Positions 1 to 8,289 of a stretch of 64,000 nt of DNA are shown here, piece after piece. The notes under the pieces were generated by a model. The model was not told where the DNA came from. It made no database searches and saw only the letters and a program-made list of their open reading frames with translations. How positions within the stretch are numbered: the first letter of the stretch is position 1; each line of letters opens with the position of its first letter. Source of the DNA: Saccharibacillus endophyticus (GTDB lineage: Bacteria > Bacillota > Bacilli > Paenibacillales > Paenibacillaceae); assembly GCF_013185185.1 (NCBI RefSeq), contig NZ_JAAZWE010000003.1, positions 620,001 to 684,000 of the forward strand. Direction: 5' to 3'. The position numbers and the translations under genes were made by a program.

Positions 1-539
1 TCATCAACGAAATTTCCGGGCAGACCAACCTGCTGTCGTTGAATGCTTCCATCGAAGCGGCCCGGGCCGGCGAGGCCGGTCGAGGCTTTACGATCGTGGC
101 GGGCGAGGTGAAAAAGCTTGCCGAACAATCGGCCGATTCGACGCGCGAAATCAAGGAATTGGTCGCCAGCATTCAGCAAGAAACGCAGGCGGCGATGGAA
201 AAAATGAACGACGTGAAGACACGCGTGGAAGAAGGCGCAGGCGTGACGCGCCACGGCGCGCAGCAGTTCGGCGGCATTCTGCACGCGATCGGCGAAGTGT
301 CGGATCGCACGGAGGCGATGGCGGCTTCGACGTCGCAAGTGCACGACGGCTTCGCCGATGTCTCGCGTTCCATGGAGGACGTCAGCTCGGGAACGCAAGA
401 AATTTCCGGCGGCACGCAGGAAATCGCGGCCGCGACGGAGGAACAACTGGCGGCGGGGGAAGAAATGCTGCACGGGGCTTCGTCGTTGAACAAGCTTGCG
501 GATGAACTGCGCGTGCTTGTGGGGCGATTCAAGGTTTGA
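1..539 (+). CDS. Methyl-accepting chemotaxis protein, C-terminal part (cut by window edge)
   Basis: The reading frame is open from the first bases and ends at 539, so only about the last 178 residues are present. The visible part begins in the highly conserved hairpin tip of the receptor signalling domain ([20 protein letters not shown], then [10 protein letters not shown]), which binds CheA and CheW. It continues through a heptad-rich coiled coil of Ser, Thr, Glu and Ala to a short C-terminus. Sensor domain and HAMP lie upstream, outside the window, so the ligand cannot be guessed. No convincing terminator is seen in the 110 bases before the convergent SMI1/KNR4 gene. Confidence 0.93.
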   Translation, partial: INEISGQTNLLSLNASIEAARAGEAGRGFTIVAGEVKKLAEQSADSTREIKELVASIQQETQAAMEKMNDVKTRVEEGAGVTRHGAQQFGGILHAIGEVSDRTEAMAASTSQVHDGFADVSRSMEDVSSGTQEISGGTQEIAAATEEQLAAGEEMLHGASSLNKLADELRVLVGRFKV

Positions 540-650
540 ACGAACTTCCTATTCGGGGAGGCGGCTTGGGGCGATGCTGCGGTAGAAATTCGCATCTTCG
601 CTTCGCCTTGAATAGAAAAATCGCAAATCTTAAACCTGACGAGGTACACG

Positions 651-2042
651 TTAGGTTAGGGGAAAGGCAAGGGCGGCGATCGCTTCGGAGATCGCCGCTT
701 TTTCTTTGCGCAGCACGGCGGAGGCGTGCAGGGCGTCGAGCAGGCGCAGGAGTTCGGTGCGCTCCGCATGACCGTTCGGGCCGGCGAACAAAGCCGGAAT
801 TTCGCGTTCGGGCAGCATGCCGATCGCGGAGACGGCGGTCATGCGGAGCGCGTCGGCGCTTTGCAGCCAGCGGATCAGGTCTTCGGCTTGCGGTCGGGAA
901 GCGGCGAGCAGCGTGTCCCAGCCGCTGAACGGGAACGAGACAAGCGGTTCTATCCAGGGGATGACGCGGCGGCTGCGGAACGGTGCCAGCGAATGAGTCG
1001 GCGGCGAGATCCGTCGGCCGGATTGCCGGGCTTTACGCTCGATATCGCGCAGCACGAGCGCCAGGCCTTCGTCTTCGGGCAGGCATGCGGCTGCGAGACG
1101 ATGCAGCACGCCTTCGTCTGCTTCGCGAGGAAAGGCGGCGGCATCCTTGCCGGCTTTCGCCACCCATAGAGCACGCACCCAATCGGCCGCGTCGCTGCCC
1201 ATCGCTTCGCCGATCAGGATCAGCCGGTCGCGGCGATTCCGCTTCGGTTGAGGTTCTTCGCCGCGTGCCGACCATTCGCGAAAGATATCTTCGACGGAAT
1301 GGTATGCCTTTAGCAAAGGACCGATCTCGCGTCTCGGCGTCAAATCAGGATCGTCGGAGGCAATCATCTCGAATAATCGGAGAGCGCGGGGAAGATCGTT
1401 TTTGACGTCTTCCCATTGCAGCTCCCTATAGTCTTTGAGCCACGTCTGCCACAGCTGCCCGTTCGGCCCGTCCGGTTCCAGACCGTTTTTCCCGAGAAAA
1501 GGAATATAGATATCGCCGTAGGCGCCGATCAGGCCAAGCTTCGTGATCCGTTCGAAAAAGTCCGGCAGGGACGGGGCCAGCAGACGGAACTCGTCTTCTT
1601 CGTGCGACCAGGATACGACGGCAGAACCTGACGCGCTTTCCAGATCGAACAGCAGCAGATCGCCGTTGCCCGCCATATGAAAAGCAAGGTAGCGGCGCTG
1701 CGTTACGTCTTCGCCGTTTTCGTCGAAAAAATCGGGGAATTCCGCATTTTGAATATTCCAACCGAGATCGCCTTCGGATACCTCTGGGAAAGGGAGCAAA
1801 ATGCCTCCGGGGAACCTCCAATCGACTTGGGCATGAACAGCGCCGAAACGGATCAAGTCTGCGAGATCTTCCGGGAGAGGCAGCGACAACCGATGTTCGA
1901 TTTCCGCAATCAAGCTTTCCGGATCGTCGGCAAACGAATAAATGCTTCCGCCCCTTTGACCGCTGCGGTCGGTAATTTGTCCGGCGATCCGGCTCCATTT
2001 TTCCGTCCAGGCTTTGAATCCTGCTTGCGTGATCTTGTTCAT
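651..2042 (-). CDS. SMI1/KNR4 (SUKH) family protein
   Basis: A 463-residue protein whose N-terminal third has the SMI1/KNR4 pattern: an early Glu/Leu helix (ESLIAEIEHRLSLPLPEDLA), the PGGILLPFPEV stretch, then the AFHMAGNGDLLLFDL core and a DFFERITKLG closing helix near residue 180. The remaining 280 residues are helical and unassigned. SUKH proteins are known as immunity proteins in contact toxin systems and as scaffolds; no toxin gene is visible here, so the role is open. The ATG at 2042 is preferred because it follows an AAGGGAAG ribosome-site-like stretch; an in-frame start at 2087 would add 15 residues. It is convergent with the chemoreceptor fragment and divergent from the next one. Confidence 0.8.
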   Translation of the reverse strand: MNKITQAGFKAWTEKWSRIAGQITDRSGQRGGSIYSFADDPESLIAEIEHRLSLPLPEDLADLIRFGAVHAQVDWRFPGGILLPFPEVSEGDLGWNIQNAEFPDFFDENGEDVTQRRYLAFHMAGNGDLLLFDLESASGSAVVSWSHEEDEFRLLAPSLPDFFERITKLGLIGAYGDIYIPFLGKNGLEPDGPNGQLWQTWLKDYRELQWEDVKNDLPRALRLFEMIASDDPDLTPRREIGPLLKAYHSVEDIFREWSARGEEPQPKRNRRDRLILIGEAMGSDAADWVRALWVAKAGKDAAAFPREADEGVLHRLAAACLPEDEGLALVLRDIERKARQSGRRISPPTHSLAPFRSRRVIPWIEPLVSFPFSGWDTLLAASRPQAEDLIRWLQSADALRMTAVSAIGMLPEREIPALFAGPNGHAERTELLRLLDALHASAVLRKEKAAISEAIAALAFPLT

Positions 2043-2139
2043 GACTTTTCTTCCCTTTCGCTGAGCTTCTAAATTAAATTGCTGCAAATAAAATTTTAAA
2101 AAATTTGTGACGAAGTGTTTAAATACTCGCTAACTAGGA

Positions 2140-2145
2140 TATAAT
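2140..2145 (+). promoter_or_regulatory. Probable -10 box for the chemoreceptor at 2290
   Basis: A perfect TATAAT lies in an AT-rich stretch; the best -35 (TTTAAA, 2118-2123) is weak at 16 bp spacing. The implied leader is about 140 nt and contains an AAGCTGT/ACGGCTT hairpin (about 2188-2222). No riboswitch class is recognised. Confidence 0.45.
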
Positions 2146-2289
2146 AACTACTAGATAGTAAGAACTAGACCTAAAGACCTTTTTTGAATAAGAAGCTGTC
2201 GGAATAGAGAGAAAGACGGCTTGTTTGAACCGAAATACAGGTCTAAAGTTCCTTTTTACTCTCAATAACGATAAACGAGGTGCAAAATA

Positions 2290-3690
2290 ATGAAAAACCG
2301 ATTTAAAACGCTGTTCGGAAGCTTGTTCACTCGAATCCTGGCTGCTGCCGTGCTCGGCATGCTGCTTCCTACCGTTTTGAACTTCGTATTGATGAGCGAT
2401 TTCGTTCAGCAGGCCAACGTATGGCGGATCGGTCCGCTGGTCGTCTCGGTGTTCGGCTTCGTCGTGTCTTTCGTCTTGTTGTTCTTTATTGTAAAAGGGA
2501 TCGTTCGACCGATTCAAGCGGCCACGGCGCATTTGGACAAAATGGCCGACGGCGACTACACGCAAAAGCTGCCCGAAAAGTATCTGGCGCGCAATGACGA
2601 GACCGGAACGCTCAACCGCGCGGTGGACCGTATGCACAAAGCGGCGCGTATGCTGCTTGCCAGCGTTTCCCGCGAATCCGCGGAGCTGAAAGACGCGACC
2701 GCGATTGCCCAACAAAAGTTCGTCGGCATGGAACAAGGATTGTCCGGCGTCTCCTCCACGACGGAGCTGATGGCGGCGGGCATGCAGCAGACCGCGGCTT
2801 CCGCCGAAGAGATCGACGCGTCGACCCAAGAGTTCGAGCGCGCGGTCGGATCGATCGCGAAACGCGCCGAAGAAGGCGCCGAGCAGGCCGGACAAGTCAG
2901 CGCCCGCGCAATGGAAGCGCAGGAGAATCTGACGCAATCGGTCGAAGTCACCACCAAAGTTTACACTGACGTCAAAACGCAGTTGGATCTGGCGCTCGAA
3001 GAGTCGCACTCAGTGAATATGATCCGCGAACTGGCCGATTCGATTCTCCAAATCGCGCAGCAGACCAACCTGCTCGCGCTGAATGCTTCGATCGAAGCGG
3101 CGAGAGCCGGAGAAGCCGGCAAAGGCTTCGCGGTCGTGGCCGACGAAATCCGCAAGCTGGCCGACGCTTCGAAGCAGTCCGTCGGACAGATCCATAGCGT
3201 TACCGAGAAGGTAGTAGGTTCGGTCGATAATCTTCAGAACCAGACCGGACGCCTGCTGCAATTGATGACGACGGAGATCGCGGCCGATTATCAAATGATG
3301 CAAAGCAACGCCGACGCTTATTTGCAGGACGCGCTCTATATCGAAAACATGGTTTCCGATTTCAGCGCGACCAGCGAACAGCTTAGCGCTTCGGTGCAAA
3401 ACTTGTCCAAAGCGATCAGCGAGATCGCGGCGGCCAACGGTGAAGCGGCCGAAGGCACCGAAACGATATTCGAGCAGGCTTCCAACGTATTGGCCCTGTC
3501 CGGCGAAGTTGCCGTTCAAGCGCACCGCACGGGCGAAAGCTCGAAACGCCTCGACGAGCTTTCGGCGATGTTCCGCTTCGACCAGCAGGAACGCGAAGGC
3601 TTCGCCGCCGCGGCAGCGGAAGCAGCGGCTTCTTCGGCATCGCAGCCCGCAGCCGCGCCGAAACCGGTCCGCAAACCGAGCTTGGTTTAA
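2290..3690 (+). CDS. Methyl-accepting chemotaxis protein lacking a periplasmic sensor domain
   Basis: A 466-residue receptor. Two membrane segments (about residues 16-36 and 47-70) are separated by only about ten residues, so there is no extracytoplasmic ligand domain. A HAMP region follows (about 70-125, with [10 protein letters not shown]), then a long coiled-coil signalling domain with the conserved tip [20 protein letters not shown] and [15 protein letters not shown]. The last 30 residues are Ala/Pro-rich with no CheR-tethering pentapeptide. Start ATG 2290 follows GAGG. Such receptors are known to sense through the membrane or through soluble partners. The ligand is unknown. The gene stands alone between its own promoter and a terminator at 3776. 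Confidence 0.92.
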   Translation: MKNRFKTLFGSLFTRILAAAVLGMLLPTVLNFVLMSDFVQQANVWRIGPLVVSVFGFVVSFVLLFFIVKGIVRPIQAATAHLDKMADGDYTQKLPEKYLARNDETGTLNRAVDRMHKAARMLLASVSRESAELKDATAIAQQKFVGMEQGLSGVSSTTELMAAGMQQTAASAEEIDASTQEFERAVGSIAKRAEEGAEQAGQVSARAMEAQENLTQSVEVTTKVYTDVKTQLDLALEESHSVNMIRELADSILQIAQQTNLLALNASIEAARAGEAGKGFAVVADEIRKLADASKQSVGQIHSVTEKVVGSVDNLQNQTGRLLQLMTTEIAADYQMMQSNADAYLQDALYIENMVSDFSATSEQLSASVQNLSKAISEIAAANGEAAEGTETIFEQASNVLALSGEVAVQAHRTGESSKRLDELSAMFRFDQQEREGFAAAAAEAAASSASQPAAAPKPVRKPSLV

Positions 3691-3775
3691 ATCCGTCAGG
3701 CTCGGAATCCGGACCGCTCCCGTCCGGACCATGCAGGCGTAACGTCTCACCGTAAAACTTAACACATCGAATCCG

Positions 3776-3806
3776 AGCGAAGTCCTGAAGGGCTTCGCTT
3801 TTTTTG
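3776..3806 (+). terminator. Intrinsic terminator after the chemoreceptor
   Basis: A stem AGCGAAGTCC / GGGCTTCGCT with a TGAA-type loop is followed by seven T residues. Confidence 0.85.
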
Positions 3807-3977
3807 CTTTTTTCGCCGATTGCGGAGGCCTGCGTTCGCAATCCGCTTTCGCGGAGTGTGCCTATTTGTGAAATAATTGTTACAATAATAAGGCGTGTTT
3901 TAAGGCACGCCCTACGGACAAGCGCCGCATCGATCCGTCGATCGCGCCCAAGAATCGAAAAAGCGAGGGACATTACG

Positions 3978-5180
3978 ATGATAATCAAACCAAGAACGCG
4001 CGGATTTATTTGCACAACCGCTCACCCGGACGGCTGCGCTGCGCAGGTTCAACAGCAGATCGACTATATCGCGGCCAAGCCGCGCCTGGAAGGCCCTAAA
4101 AATGTACTGGTGATCGGAGCGTCGACAGGGTATGGCCTGGCAGCGCGAATCGCGGCGGCTTTCGGCGCAGGCGCTGCGACGGTCGGCGTATACCGCCCGA
4201 GCAAAAGCAGCGAAACGCGTACCGCCTCCGCAGGCTGGTACAATTCGGCCGCGTTCGAGCAAAAAGCCGCCGAAGCGGGACTCCGTTCGTTTAGCGTAAC
4301 GGGCGATGCTTTTTCGAACGAGACCAAAGCCAAAACGGTGGAGACCATCAAGTCGGAACTCGGACAAGTCGATTTGGTCGTGTACAGCGTCGCTTCGGCG
4401 CGCCGCACGAATCCGAAAACGGGCGAGACCGTCAACTCCGTGCTTAAGCCGATCGGCGCATCCTACACGAATAAAACCGTCAATTTCCACACCGGCGAAG
4501 TGAGCGAGGTTACGCTTGATCCGGCGACGGACGAGGAAATCGAGGCGACGGTAGAAGTGATGGGCGGCGACGATTGGCAGTTGTGGATCGACGCGCTGCG
4601 CGAAGGCGGCGTATTGGCTGACGGTGCGACGACGATTGCTTACTCCTACATCGGCCCGGATCTGACGCAGCCGATCTATCGGGAAGGCTCGATCGGTCGG
4701 GCGAAAGACGATCTGGAGGCGACGGCGCATCGCATCGGCAATCAATTGGCGGCAAACGGCGGACGTGCTTTCGTGTCGGTCAGCAAGGCATTGGTTACGC
4801 AATCCAGTTCCGCTATTCCGGTTGTTCCGCTCTATGTATCCGTCCTTTATAAGATCATGAAGGAAAAAGGACTGCATGAAGGCTGCATCGAGCAGACGCA
4901 TCGGTTGTTCGCCGAACGCTTGTATGCGACGGAAGAGGTTCCGGTAGATGAAGCAGGCCGTATCCGCATCGACGATTGGGAGATGCGCAGCGATGTGCAG
5001 GCGGAAGTCGAGGAGATTTGGGCGCGCATTTCGTCGGAAAACATCGAAGAACTGAGCGACCTTGCAGGCTACCGTAAAGAGTTCTTCCAACTGTTCGGCT
5101 TTGAAACGGACGGCGTGGACTATGAAGCCGATACGAATCCGGTCGTGGACATGCCTGCGGGCAGCCAACGTTCTGTGTAA
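3978..5180 (+). CDS. fabV: Trans-2-enoyl-CoA/ACP reductase, FabV/TER family
   Basis: A 400-residue protein, the normal length of the family. It starts with the typical MIIKPRTRGFICTTAHP, carries the NAD-binding loop GASTGYG at residues 47-53, and the FabV active-site pair Tyr-x8-Lys at Tyr234 and Lys243 (YREGSIGRAK). FabV catalyses NADH-dependent reduction of the enoyl double bond in the last step of fatty-acid elongation; TER members act on crotonyl-CoA in butyrate-type pathways. FabV is known to be naturally tolerant of triclosan. Start ATG 3978 follows GAGGGA; an earlier in-frame start at 3804 would begin in the preceding terminator. A GGCGTG/CACGCC hairpin (3892-3911) sits in the leader. 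No FapR-like operator is seen. Confidence 0.95.
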   Translation: MIIKPRTRGFICTTAHPDGCAAQVQQQIDYIAAKPRLEGPKNVLVIGASTGYGLAARIAAAFGAGAATVGVYRPSKSSETRTASAGWYNSAAFEQKAAEAGLRSFSVTGDAFSNETKAKTVETIKSELGQVDLVVYSVASARRTNPKTGETVNSVLKPIGASYTNKTVNFHTGEVSEVTLDPATDEEIEATVEVMGGDDWQLWIDALREGGVLADGATTIAYSYIGPDLTQPIYREGSIGRAKDDLEATAHRIGNQLAANGGRAFVSVSKALVTQSSSAIPVVPLYVSVLYKIMKEKGLHEGCIEQTHRLFAERLYATEEVPVDEAGRIRIDDWEMRSDVQAEVEEIWARISSENIEELSDLAGYRKEFFQLFGFETDGVDYEADTNPVVDMPAGSQRSV

Positions 5181-5250
5181 AACAAACTCGGGCACACCGT
5201 ATAAAAAGTTCGCGGACATAGATAGAAAATGGCTTCGATTTACGGAGGGG

Positions 5251-5301
5251 ATGAATAGATTGACGCACCGTAGAGAGGAGAGATTTACGTTTGTTGAATA
5301 G
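5251..5301 (+). CDS. Possible 16-residue upstream peptide
   Basis: ATG at 5251 follows an excellent GGAGGGG site and opens a 16-codon frame (MNRLTHRREERFTFVE) whose TAG lies at 5299-5301. This overlaps the start of the next gene in another frame, and that gene's own ribosome site lies inside the small frame. It could be a translationally coupled leader peptide or a chance frame; only the ribosome site and the overlap support it. Confidence 0.3.
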   Translation: MNRLTHRREERFTFVE

Positions 5302-5680
5302 ATTTGACCGTGCTTTTCAACCTTTGACCTGGGTGCTGCTCGCTTTGATGGCGGTAAGTTTGTTTGCGTTGGACAATGCGTTCACGACGCCGTTACTCGG
5401 TGCGTATCTGCTTCTATTGGCGGTTCGCCATCGCTCGTCGATTGCGGATACGCTGCGCCGTTCGACGCCGAAGCAAAAAGGGCTGCTGGTACTGACCTTT
5501 ATGGGCTCGGTTGCGCTATCGTTCGTGCTGATTCGCTTCGGCGGGCAGTTTCTGGAGTCGCAAGGCATCGGTCCGGTATTTTTGTACATTTGGATCGCGC
5601 TTGTGATCGGAATTGCCGTAGCGATTCTGCTTGGAGTGGCGTCGCGCTTCGGACTGGTGTCGGAGAGTAGAGGCCGCTAA
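5291..5680 (+). CDS. Small integral membrane protein, unknown function
   Basis: A 129-residue protein with about four hydrophobic segments (roughly residues 12-27, 33-46, 65-83 and 93-114), separated by a basic loop (RHRSSIADTLRRSTPKQK) that is probably cytoplasmic. No family is recognised. The start is TTG at 5291, or the next codon, also TTG, placed 10 bases after AGAGGAG at 5273-5280. It follows fabV by 110 bases with no terminator between, so the two may be co-transcribed; a strong terminator follows at 5707. Confidence 0.7.
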   Translation: MLNRFDRAFQPLTWVLLALMAVSLFALDNAFTTPLLGAYLLLLAVRHRSSIADTLRRSTPKQKGLLVLTFMGSVALSFVLIRFGGQFLESQGIGPVFLYIWIALVIGIAVAILLGVASRFGLVSESRGR

Positions 5681-5706
5681 TCGGACGCGTTAAAACATAG
5701 AACATG

Positions 5707-5745
5707 AAAACGGACAGCCCGTGCAAGCAGGGCTGTCCGTTTTTG
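5707..5745. terminator. Bidirectional terminator
   Basis: AAAACGGACAGCCC pairs with GGGCTGTCCGTTTTT across a 9-base loop. It ends the membrane-protein gene on the plus strand and can also end the marR-type gene on the minus strand. Confidence 0.92.
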
Positions 5746-5810
5746 TGATGGAGCGGCTTCGGCATACTTTTTACGGCTTGCAGGCAGCGTTAAACGGATG
5801 AAGCCCGGTA

Positions 5811-6230
5811 TCAGGACTCCTCGTACACCTTTTTCAATAATCCGGCCAAGAGTGCTTCTTCTTCTTTGCTTAGGTTGCGGGTGATAACGGCGTTATGCTC
5901 TTCAAGCAGCCGCAGCAGCACAGGGAGGAAGTCGAGACCTTTTTGCGTGGGGTAAAGAAGATACGCTCGGCGATCCTGCTTATCCGCGATTCGCTCGATA
6001 TATCCTTCCTGTTCCAGATGCTGAACGGCGCGGGCTGTCGTTGCTTTATCGAATTTGAGGTCAATCGTGAGCTGATCCTGACGAATGCCGGGACGAAGCA
6101 GAATGTTTTTGAGAAACGCATGCTGACCGCCGCCGCCCAGACCGTAGGGTTTGAGGGCTTGCGTCAATTGTTTTTGATTTTGCCGATAGAGGATCGAAAT
6201 CCATCTGCCGATCGGATATTGTTCGGACAT
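5811..6230 (-). CDS. MarR-family transcriptional regulator
   Basis: A 139-residue protein with the MarR layout: N-terminal dimer helix (SILYRQNQKQLTQALKPYGL), winged helix with recognition helix (DKATTARAVQHLEQEGYIER) and wing containing DRRAYLLYPTQKG at about 83-95, and a C-terminal dimerisation helix. It is transcribed away from the MFS pump at 6414, and two palindromes lie in the shared control region. The usual arrangement is repression of itself and the pump, released by a small aromatic ligand or drug. Start ATG 6230 follows AGGAG at 11 bases. Confidence 0.92.
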   Translation of the reverse strand: MSEQYPIGRWISILYRQNQKQLTQALKPYGLGGGGQHAFLKNILLRPGIRQDQLTIDLKFDKATTARAVQHLEQEGYIERIADKQDRRAYLLYPTQKGLDFLPVLLRLLEEHNAVITRNLSKEEEALLAGLLKKVYEES

Positions 6231-6334
6231 GCCGGGGAAGACTCCTTTCTTGAAACGGAACGGATCAGCAGCAGGCTGAACGTTGATATGCCGTACGTTT
6301 GGTTAACTCATTATCGAAAAGTGTAACGAATATT

Positions 6335-6393
6335 GGTTGCGTTCGCAACCTTTTTGACGTACACTGTACGAGTTAACTCGTTGCGTGCGCAAC
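6335..6393. promoter_or_regulatory. Paired palindromic operators between marR-type gene and pump
   Basis: Site 1 is GGTTGCGTTCGCAACC (6335-6350), perfect 7-bp arms. Site 2 is GTTGCGTGCGCAAC (6380-6393), perfect 6-bp arms. Site 1 is preceded by ATT and site 2 followed by AAT, so the extended sites mirror each other. GTTAACTC also occurs twice (6302 and 6372). A TTGACG (6354-6359) between them could be the pump's -35. Probably MarR binding sites. Confidence 0.7.
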
Positions 6394-6413
6394 CAATAAG
6401 CGGAGGTGTAAAC

Positions 6414-7916
6414 GTGAATTCGGCCATTTCCTCGTATCAGGACAACCCCCAGGTGCAACAGCGTCGCTGGCGTATCCTGATCATTCTTAATTTATTTACG
6501 TTCATGGCGACGCTCGACGGGAGTATCGTCAATGTGGCGCTGCCGACGATCACGGGTGACCTTGGCTTGCAGCTCGGACATGCGCAGTGGGTATCGAGCA
6601 TCTATTTGATGGCGATTTGTTCGTTTATCTTATTGTTCGGCCGGTTAGGCGACATTTTCGGCAAGATTCGTATTTTTAGAATCGGCACGGTTGTATTCGT
6701 CGTGGGTTCGCTGTTATGCGGACTTAGCGGATCGTTGGCGACATTGATCGCGGCACGTATCGTTCAGGCTATAGGTGCTTCGATGACCATGGCGAATAGT
6801 CAGGGCATCGTGACGGATATCTTCCCTGCTAACGAACGCGGCAAAGCCCTGGGGCTTGTCGGTACGTTCGTCTCGCTCGGCAGTATTGCGGGTCCGGGAG
6901 TCGGCGGGATTATGGTTAGTTCATTGGGCTGGGAGTCGATCTTCTGGATCAATGTGCCGATCGGAGTGATTGCGATTCTGCTCGGAGCCAAGCTGTTGCC
7001 CAGCGATATTCGTACTTCCAAAAAGCGCATCGACGGTGGCGGAAGTTTGTTATTTGCCGGATTTATCGTCTCGCTGATCGCGGCCATTCTGCTGGGACAG
7101 GAGATCGGATACGGCGACTGGCGGATTATCGGATTGTTGTTGTTCGCGGTTGCCTCGTTCCTGGCATTCTTGCGTGTGGAATCGCGAATCGGGGAGCCGA
7201 TGCTGGATCTGAGTCTGTTCCGGAATCCGTTGTTCACCTTGAGCATTTTGTGCGGTTTTCTGGTATTCGTGAGCATGTTCTGCTACAACATCATCGCGCC
7301 GTTTTACCTGCAATCGATTGTCGGCTTGTCGCCGAGCAACGCGGGTTGGATGATGATGATTTATCCGCTGGTGATGGTCGTGATCGCTCCGATCAGCGGC
7401 GCGATGTCCGATCGGTTCGGCTCCGAATGGCTGACTTTTATCGGACTGCTGCTCATGGTCGGTGCGCAGGCGGGCCTGGCTTCGCTGCATGAAGGCAGTA
7501 CGTTGTTTACAGTCGGCGGGTTCATCGCGCTGCTTGGCTTGGGTGGCGGCATGTTCCAATCCCCAAACAACTCGCTCGTCATGTCGACCGTTCCGCGTCC
7601 GCGTCTCGGCGTGGCAGGCAGCGTCAACTCGCTGATCCGCAACCTCGGCATGGTGGTCGGGATCGCGGTCGCGACGACCACGCTGTTCGGCGTGATGAGC
7701 AATCGGGCGGGATACCGGGTAACGGGCTTGATTCCGGACCGTCCGGACATTTTCCTCGCCGGCATGCATATCGTCTTTACCGTTTCCGCCTCGATTTGCG
7801 TGGTAGGCGCGCTGTTGACCGGATGGCGGTTGCTGACGCGCAAGCGGCGGGGAGGCGAGGGCGAGGGAGGAAGCGGCGAGAGCAGTCGCGGGAATGGAGC
7901 GGCGGCGAAGGCGTAA
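6414..7916 (+). CDS. MFS multidrug efflux transporter, DHA2 (EmrB/QacA) family
   Basis: A 500-residue membrane protein with about 14 hydrophobic segments, consistent with the DHA2 drug:proton antiporters. Motif A appears as GRLGDIFGKIR after the second segment and the family TM1 signature is visible as MATLDGSIVNVALPTI. The C-terminal tail is Gly/Ser/Arg-rich. The start is GTG 6414, seven bases after GGAGG; an earlier in-frame ATG at 6333 would lie inside the operator. Its divergent MarR partner suggests substrate-induced export of a toxic compound. The substrate is unknown. Confidence 0.92.
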   Translation: MNSAISSYQDNPQVQQRRWRILIILNLFTFMATLDGSIVNVALPTITGDLGLQLGHAQWVSSIYLMAICSFILLFGRLGDIFGKIRIFRIGTVVFVVGSLLCGLSGSLATLIAARIVQAIGASMTMANSQGIVTDIFPANERGKALGLVGTFVSLGSIAGPGVGGIMVSSLGWESIFWINVPIGVIAILLGAKLLPSDIRTSKKRIDGGGSLLFAGFIVSLIAAILLGQEIGYGDWRIIGLLLFAVASFLAFLRVESRIGEPMLDLSLFRNPLFTLSILCGFLVFVSMFCYNIIAPFYLQSIVGLSPSNAGWMMMIYPLVMVVIAPISGAMSDRFGSEWLTFIGLLLMVGAQAGLASLHEGSTLFTVGGFIALLGLGGGMFQSPNNSLVMSTVPRPRLGVAGSVNSLIRNLGMVVGIAVATTTLFGVMSNRAGYRVTGLIPDRPDIFLAGMHIVFTVSASICVVGALLTGWRLLTRKRRGGEGEGGSGESSRGNGAAAKA

Positions 7917-7995
7917 TAGGCAGTTGGAGAAGATCAACGGACGGCCGCTTCGGCAAAACGTATAACGATTAGAGAAGGAAAAAGTATCTCGAAGC

Positions 7996-8179
7996 TGCAT
8001 ATTTTACAACATTCTTAACCTATTTCTATTCGTTTTAAGGTGCAAGTTGTAGAAGATGCAATATTATAGCTGTTCGAATCTACTTTCCTGCTCATTTCCT
8101 TCAATAATATTGCAGATTGTACAACTTGATGGATGAAAGACTTGAGATCGTCCTCATAATCTTGCACACTTTACAACTT
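7996..8179. repeat. Cluster of four 17-bp repeats, TGCA-N5-TACAAC(TT)
   Basis: Copies: TGCATATTTTACAAC (7996-8010), its inverted form (8044-8060, read on the minus strand as TGCATCTTCTACAACTT), TGCAGATTGTACAACTT (8111-8127) and TGCACACTTTACAACTT (8163-8179). Three are direct and one inverted, spaced 48-67 bp apart. They fill the otherwise gene-free 7917-8289 gap, which is AT-rich compared with its neighbours. No known element is recognised. Confidence 0.75.
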
Positions 8180-8233
8180 TGTCCGGCTTCACATTGTCAC
8201 CTGACTCTAATTGGGTTCCCATTCCGCGCAAAT

Positions 8234-8275
8234 AAAGCCTGTTCATGCTGCTTATTAAGTAGAGAACAGGCTTTT
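8234..8275. terminator. Bidirectional terminator
   Basis: AAAGCCTGTTC pairs with GAACAGGCTTTT around a 19-base loop, just beyond the end of the minus-strand gene at 8290. Confidence 0.8.
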
Positions 8276-8289
8276 CAACATAGGCTTGA

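Noticed and set aside
2146..2289. A riboswitch in the leader of the chemoreceptor gene
   Set aside because: The leader has a hairpin and repeated AGACCT/AGGTCT words, but it does not match c-di-GMP or any other class I know.
3912..5219. A 435-codon minus-strand open frame opposite fabV
   Set aside because: Shadow of fabV in GC-rich DNA; Arg/Phe/His-rich and without any motif.
7996..8179. CRISPR array
   Set aside because: The repeats are only 17 bp with a variable core, one is inverted, spacing is uneven and no cas gene is present.
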